This document shows, piece by piece, positions 5,923 to 9,149 of a stretch of DNA of 9,149 bases; the first letter of the stretch is position 1, and each line of letters opens with the position of its first letter. Source of the DNA: Thiomargarita sp. (GTDB lineage: Bacteria > Pseudomonadota > Gammaproteobacteria > Beggiatoales > Beggiatoaceae); contig JAGLFE010000196.1 in assembly GCA_023144675.1 (NCBI GenBank), positions 1 to 9,149 on the forward strand. Reading direction: 5' to 3'. The position numbers and the translations under genes are program-made. Under the pieces are notes generated by a model that was given only the letters and a program-made list of their open reading frames with translations, made no database searches and had not been told where the DNA came from.

Positions 5923-8369
5923 ACAGCAACCACATTAACTAATCTTTTAGGCACCACAATCACTTTTTTCACGGTTTTATCAGCTAAAAAGTGTTGAATC
6001 TTAGGAGCTTCCAACGCAATATTTTCAATGACTTCTTTTGTAGCATCAATTGGAACAGTAATATGTTCACGTAATTTGCCATTAATTTGTACTACCATTT
6101 TTATGGTGTTGCGTACTAATGCGTGTTGTTCAACAACTGGCCATGTTGCATCTATAATTAATCCAGAATGACCTAATTTATTCCACAAAGTTTGAGTAAT
6201 ATGCGGTACAATAGGAGACAACATTAATACAATAATTTCCAAACCTTCTCGAATAATTGTCTGCATTTGAGGTGTATTTTCAGCTTTGCTCAAAGCATTT
6301 AATAATTCCATCGTGGCTGCAATTGCGGTATTAAATGTGTAACGGCGACCAATATCATCGCTAACTTTCTTAATTGTTTCATGAATTTGGCGACGTAAAT
6401 TTTTTTCAGTGGTCGTTAATTTATCAACTGCTAAAGGTGGTACTTCTGAGTCAATATTTATCATTACCTGTTTCCAAAGCCGCTTTAGAAACCGAAAAGC
6501 CCCATCCACTCCACTATCCGACCATTCTAGGGATTGTTCTGGAGGAGCAGCGAACATAACAAATAAACGAATCGTATCAGCTCCATATTCATCAATTAAA
6601 CCCTGCGGGTCAACTGTATTACCTTTCGATTTAGACATTTTTGTTCCATCTTTTAACACCATGCCCTGAGTTAATAAATGATTAAAAGGCTCATCATGTT
6701 TAACTAATTTCTCATTACGCATTAAACGATGAAAGAAGCGGGCATAAAGTAAATGCAAGATTGCGTGTTCAATTCCTCCAATATATTGATCAACTGGCAG
6801 CCAATAATCAGCACCTTTATCCAGCATAGCAGTTTGGCAATTTGGGCTGGTGTAACGAGCATAATACCAGGAAGATTCGACAAAAGTATCAAAAGTATCT
6901 GTTTCCCGTTTAGCAGATTTTCCACATTGTGGACAGGTCGTTTCATAAAATTCAGGAGATTTTTTAATTGGCGAACCGGTTTTATTTGGAATCACATCTT
7001 CTGGCAATATAACTGGCAAATCTTTCTCATTGACTGGAACTGTTCCACAATCAGGGCATTCAATCATTGGAATCGGGCAACCCCAATAACGCTGACGTGA
7101 AATTCCCCAATCACGCAAACGATAATTTACTTTCCGTTTCCCACGCTGATGCTCTTCTAAATATTTAGCAATCGCCGTAAAAGCATCTTGTGAACTTAAA
7201 TTATTGAATTTTCCTGAATTAATTAGTGTTCCTTTTTCAACAAAAGCTTCGGCAAGATTTTCTTGTTCCTTTCCATCCTTTGGAATAATAACTTGTTGAA
7301 TTGACAAACCGTATTTTTTAGCAAATTCAAAGTCCCGTTGGTCATGGGCTGGAACTGACATTACTGCTCCTGAACCGTAACTCATCAAGACAAAATTAGC
7401 TGTCCAAATGGGCAATGTTTCACCAGTAATAGGATGAATAGCCTTTAAACCAGTATCCATCCCCAGTTTTTCCATTGTTTCTAAAGCAGCTTCCATCGTT
7501 GCTGTTTGGGTGCAGTCTTTGATAAATTTAGCCAGTTCAGGATTATTTTTGGCTGCCTTTTGTGCCAATGGATGCTCTACCGCAACGGCGACGTAAGTTG
7601 CTCCCATTAAGGTATCTGGGCGGGTGGTAAATACAGTCAATGCCTGTTCATCTCTTACTTGAAACTCAATTTCTACCCCTTTAGAACTACCGATCCATTT
7701 TAATTGCATTTTTCTGACCGCATCTGGCCATTTTTTATCTAATTTTTCCAAGCCCTGTAGTAATTCATCAGCAAAATCGGTAATTTTCAAAAACCATTGT
7801 TCAATCTCCCTTCGTTCCACTAATGCACCCGAACGCCAGCCACGTCCGTCAATTACCTGTTCATTTGCCAACACAGTTCGGTCAACTGGATCCCAATTTA
7901 CAGGAGCAGTTTTTTTATAAGCTAGACCTTTTTTATATAATTGGATAAATAACCACTGTTCCCAACGATAATAATTTTTATCACAAGTTGCTAATTCCCG
8001 ATCCCAATCATAGCCAAAACCAAGACGTTTTAACTGTTTACGCATATAAGCAATATTTTCATAAGTCCACTTAGCAGGTGGGACATTATTTTTCATCGCT
8101 GCATTTTCGGCTGGCAATCCAAAGGCATCCCATCCCATTGGTTGCAAAACATTTTTCCCCAGCATTCGTTGATAACGGGAAATAACATCGCCAATTGTAT
8201 AGTTGCGAACATGTCCCATATGCAACTGACCACTTGGGTAAGGAAACATACAAAGGCAATAAAATTTTTCTTTATCAGTATTTTCTATTACTTTAAAAGA
8301 TTGTTTGGTTTCCCACTGTTGCTGAAGAGATTGTTCAATAGCTTTAGGGTTATATTGTTCTTGTGTCAT
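5919..8369 (-). CDS. leuS: Leucyl-tRNA synthetase
   Basis: This class Ia aminoacyl-tRNA synthetase charges tRNA-Leu with leucine in the cytoplasm. The 816-aa protein is complete. It has FPYPSG then HMGH (50-53, the HIGH motif), a CP1 editing domain with the threonine-rich TTRPDT (248-253) and the editing aspartate D343 in HDQRD, and KMSKS at 577-581. It ends with the anticodon-binding domain and the C-terminal tail domain (VQINGKLREHITVP near the end). The zinc-knuckle insert keeps four cysteines (C438/C441 and C479/C482), so a bound Zn is likely. The E. coli enzyme, as I recall it, has lost these cysteines. It is somewhat shorter than E. coli LeuRS (860 aa) but within the bacterial range. 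No Shine-Dalgarno precedes the ATG. The start is supported by homology (the protein opens with YNPKAIE then WE). A 60-bp gap separates it from the upstream gene, and I see no convincing promoter there. Confidence 0.97.
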   Translation of the reverse strand: MTQEQYNPKAIEQSLQQQWETKQSFKVIENTDKEKFYCLCMFPYPSGQLHMGHVRNYTIGDVISRYQRMLGKNVLQPMGWDAFGLPAENAAMKNNVPPAKWTYENIAYMRKQLKRLGFGYDWDRELATCDKNYYRWEQWLFIQLYKKGLAYKKTAPVNWDPVDRTVLANEQVIDGRGWRSGALVERREIEQWFLKITDFADELLQGLEKLDKKWPDAVRKMQLKWIGSSKGVEIEFQVRDEQALTVFTTRPDTLMGATYVAVAVEHPLAQKAAKNNPELAKFIKDCTQTATMEAALETMEKLGMDTGLKAIHPITGETLPIWTANFVLMSYGSGAVMSVPAHDQRDFEFAKKYGLSIQQVIIPKDGKEQENLAEAFVEKGTLINSGKFNNLSSQDAFTAIAKYLEEHQRGKRKVNYRLRDWGISRQRYWGCPIPMIECPDCGTVPVNEKDLPVILPEDVIPNKTGSPIKKSPEFYETTCPQCGKSAKRETDTFDTFVESSWYYARYTSPNCQTAMLDKGADYWLPVDQYIGGIEHAILHLLYARFFHRLMRNEKLVKHDEPFNHLLTQGMVLKDGTKMSKSKGNTVDPQGLIDEYGADTIRLFVMFAAPPEQSLEWSDSGVDGAFRFLKRLWKQVMINIDSEVPPLAVDKLTTTEKNLRRQIHETIKKVSDDIGRRYTFNTAIAATMELLNALSKAENTPQMQTIIREGLEIIVLMLSPIVPHITQTLWNKLGHSGLIIDATWPVVEQHALVRNTIKMVVQINGKLREHITVPIDATKEVIENIALEAPKIQHFLADKTVKKVIVVPKRLVNVVAV

Positions 8370-8429
8370 TTTTTGTTGAATTTATTTAATGTAATTGAAG
8401 ATTTAGAAAAATAATTAGATTTAATGCAT

Positions 8430-9149
8430 TTACCACGATTTAGCCTTAAAATTAGATGAATTAATAATACTTGCTCCACCATCCATATTTTGGGTAAATA
8501 CAAATAAACCTTCATCAATAGCTATTTGTTCCAATTCTTCTGAAATAATTAGTGAGCCGATGGCACCATAAAGTTTATAGTTGGAATAAATTGGGAATTC
8601 GCTTCTAAATTTTGGCAGTTGAACATTTAAAAAACGTCTAATATGGCGTGAACTTAATTTGTTTTTCACTTCCAAAACCACGATTTCTTTACCATTTTCT
8701 GCTACAATGTCATATTCTGCGGTTCCTGGCATTTTTACTCGAAAACCAAGATTTTTAATCAAAATACCTCTAGCTTTCAGTAATGATACAACGTTACGGC
8801 GAAATAAATCTTCAGCAATATCCCCTTGAATATTACCTAAATTTCCCAATTGAGTTGTTACTTGTAATATCTTTTTTTCTAAAATCTCATGCGCTATTTC
8901 ATTTTTCTTATGTTGTTCAGCAGATTCAAATAATATCTTATCTATTTTTTCTAGTCGAATATCATTTTTCTTATGTTGTTCATCCGATTTAAGTAATATT
9001 TTATCTGTTTTATTATGTTGCTCGTCCGATTTAAGTAATATCTTATCTGTTTTCTTATGTTGCTCGTCCGATTTAAGTAATATCTTATCTGTTTTCTTAT
9101 GTTGTTCAGCTAATTCAGAGATTTTTCTATCTGTTTTTTCCGATTGAAT
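8430..9149 (-). CDS. PD-(D/E)XK nuclease-like protein with tandem coiled-coil repeats, 5' end beyond window
   Basis: The reading frame is open from the window edge at 9149 to the stop at 8430-8432 and gives 239 visible residues. The true start lies outside. A TTG at 8849 could be read as a start but would discard 100 in-frame codons with clear coding repeats, so it is rejected. Visible residues 1-95 are a charged coiled coil built of heptads such as TDKILLK and SDEQHKK. Residues 105-239 form a restriction-endonuclease-like domain: the helix GDIAEDLFRR, then EYDIV (D147), then VVLEVK (E160, K162), the D-(x12)-ExK pattern of the PD-(D/E)XK superfamily. Proteins of this design (helical repeats plus a small nuclease-like domain, DUF3782-type) are, from memory, abundant in filamentous cyanobacteria and large sulfur bacteria, and their function is not known. 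Whether it cuts DNA cannot be told from the sequence. It lies upstream of leuS on the same strand, 60 bp away. Confidence 0.85.
   Translation of the reverse strand: MQSEKTDRKISELAEQHKKTDKILLKSDEQHKKTDKILLKSDEQHNKTDKILLKSDEQHKKNDIRLEKIDKILFESAEQHKKNEIAHEILEKKILQVTTQLGNLGNIQGDIAEDLFRRNVVSLLKARGILIKNLGFRVKMPGTAEYDIVAENGKEIVVLEVKNKLSSRHIRRFLNVQLPKFRSEFPIYSNYKLYGAIGSLIISEELEQIAIDEGLFVFTQNMDGGASIINSSNFKAKSW
8943..9110 (-). repeat. 42-bp in-frame tandem repeats encoding coiled-coil heptad pairs
   Basis: There are four units of 42 bp (9069-9110, 9027-9068, 8985-9026, 8943-8984), each coding for 14 residues of the type DEQHKKTDKILLKS. The first three are nearly identical in DNA. The fourth keeps DEQHKK but has diverged in its second half. 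Degenerate heptads continue on both sides (AEQHKKN toward the nuclease domain, TDRKISE at the window edge). The near identity indicates recent duplication, so repeat number probably varies between strains. Each unit keeps the frame and heptad phase. Confidence 0.85.

Noticed and set aside
6374..7100. Several plus-strand frames of 61-115 aa inside leuS, plus a minus-strand frame at 6722-6946
   Set aside because: They lie wholly inside a complete, strongly conserved leuS and show no domain or ribosome binding site.
8142..8414. Plus-strand 90-aa frame over the leuS 5' end
   Set aside because: It is antisense to the HMGH region of leuS and has no supporting motif; its phenylalanine-rich look comes from AT-rich complement.
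8430..8849. A 139-aa protein starting at a TTG at 8849
   Set aside because: The same frame stays open through 100 more codons to the window edge and encodes a regular coiled coil, so the TTG is an internal leucine codon.
8783..8992. Plus-strand frame of 69 aa opposite the nuclease gene
   Set aside because: It reads the complement of the coiled-coil repeats; the minus-strand frame has the recognisable domain and periodicity.

Overview
The window is strongly AT-rich bacterial chromosome. The gene order leuS-lptE, the outer-membrane LPS-assembly lipoprotein LptE and a NifL-type kinase point to a gammaproteobacterium. The low GC, the intergenic inverted-repeat element and the heptad-repeat PD-(D/E)XK protein would suit a large sulfur bacterium (Beggiatoa/Thiotrichaceae type). 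That placement is an inference from general knowledge, not from a search.

Layout. Positions 1-91 hold part of a structured intergenic repeat with a 74-bp period. Positions 92-450 are very AT-rich and hold no gene I can see. Positions 451-3998 hold three plus-strand genes in close series: a receiver-histidine kinase fusion, a metallo-beta-lactamase-fold (MBL) hydrolase and a COG0523/CobW-type GTPase. The last two have clear Shine-Dalgarno sites and a 14-bp gap, so they are probably one operon. The first gene lies 45 bp upstream and may belong to it. Positions 3999-4137 are a convergent spacer with no convincing terminator hairpin. An elongator tRNA-Met (CAU) lies on the minus strand at 4138-4211, behind a perfect-consensus sigma70-type promoter (TTGACA-16 bp-TATAAT).

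From 4306 to the window end all genes are on the minus strand. In transcription order they are: a PD-(D/E)XK nuclease-like protein that enters from beyond the window and carries 42-bp tandem heptad repeats, leuS, lptE, and a 372-aa sensor-kinase-like protein. leuS and lptE overlap in ATGA, and lptE and the kinase gene are 6 bp apart, so these three look translationally coupled. The last protein resembles the C-terminal two thirds of the nitrogen-fixation regulator NifL. It lacks the N-terminal redox-sensing PAS domain and has no nifA beside it.

How they work together. leuS (leucyl-tRNA synthetase) and lptE (LPS transport) are housekeeping genes that often sit together in gammaproteobacteria. 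The NifL-like gene takes the place where holA usually follows lptE. The plus-strand trio may be a signalling and metal-homeostasis unit, but nothing in the sequence fixes its stimulus or substrate. The best candidates for something undescribed are the PAS1-less NifL-like protein in the leuS-lptE operon and the kinase/MBL/GTPase trio.
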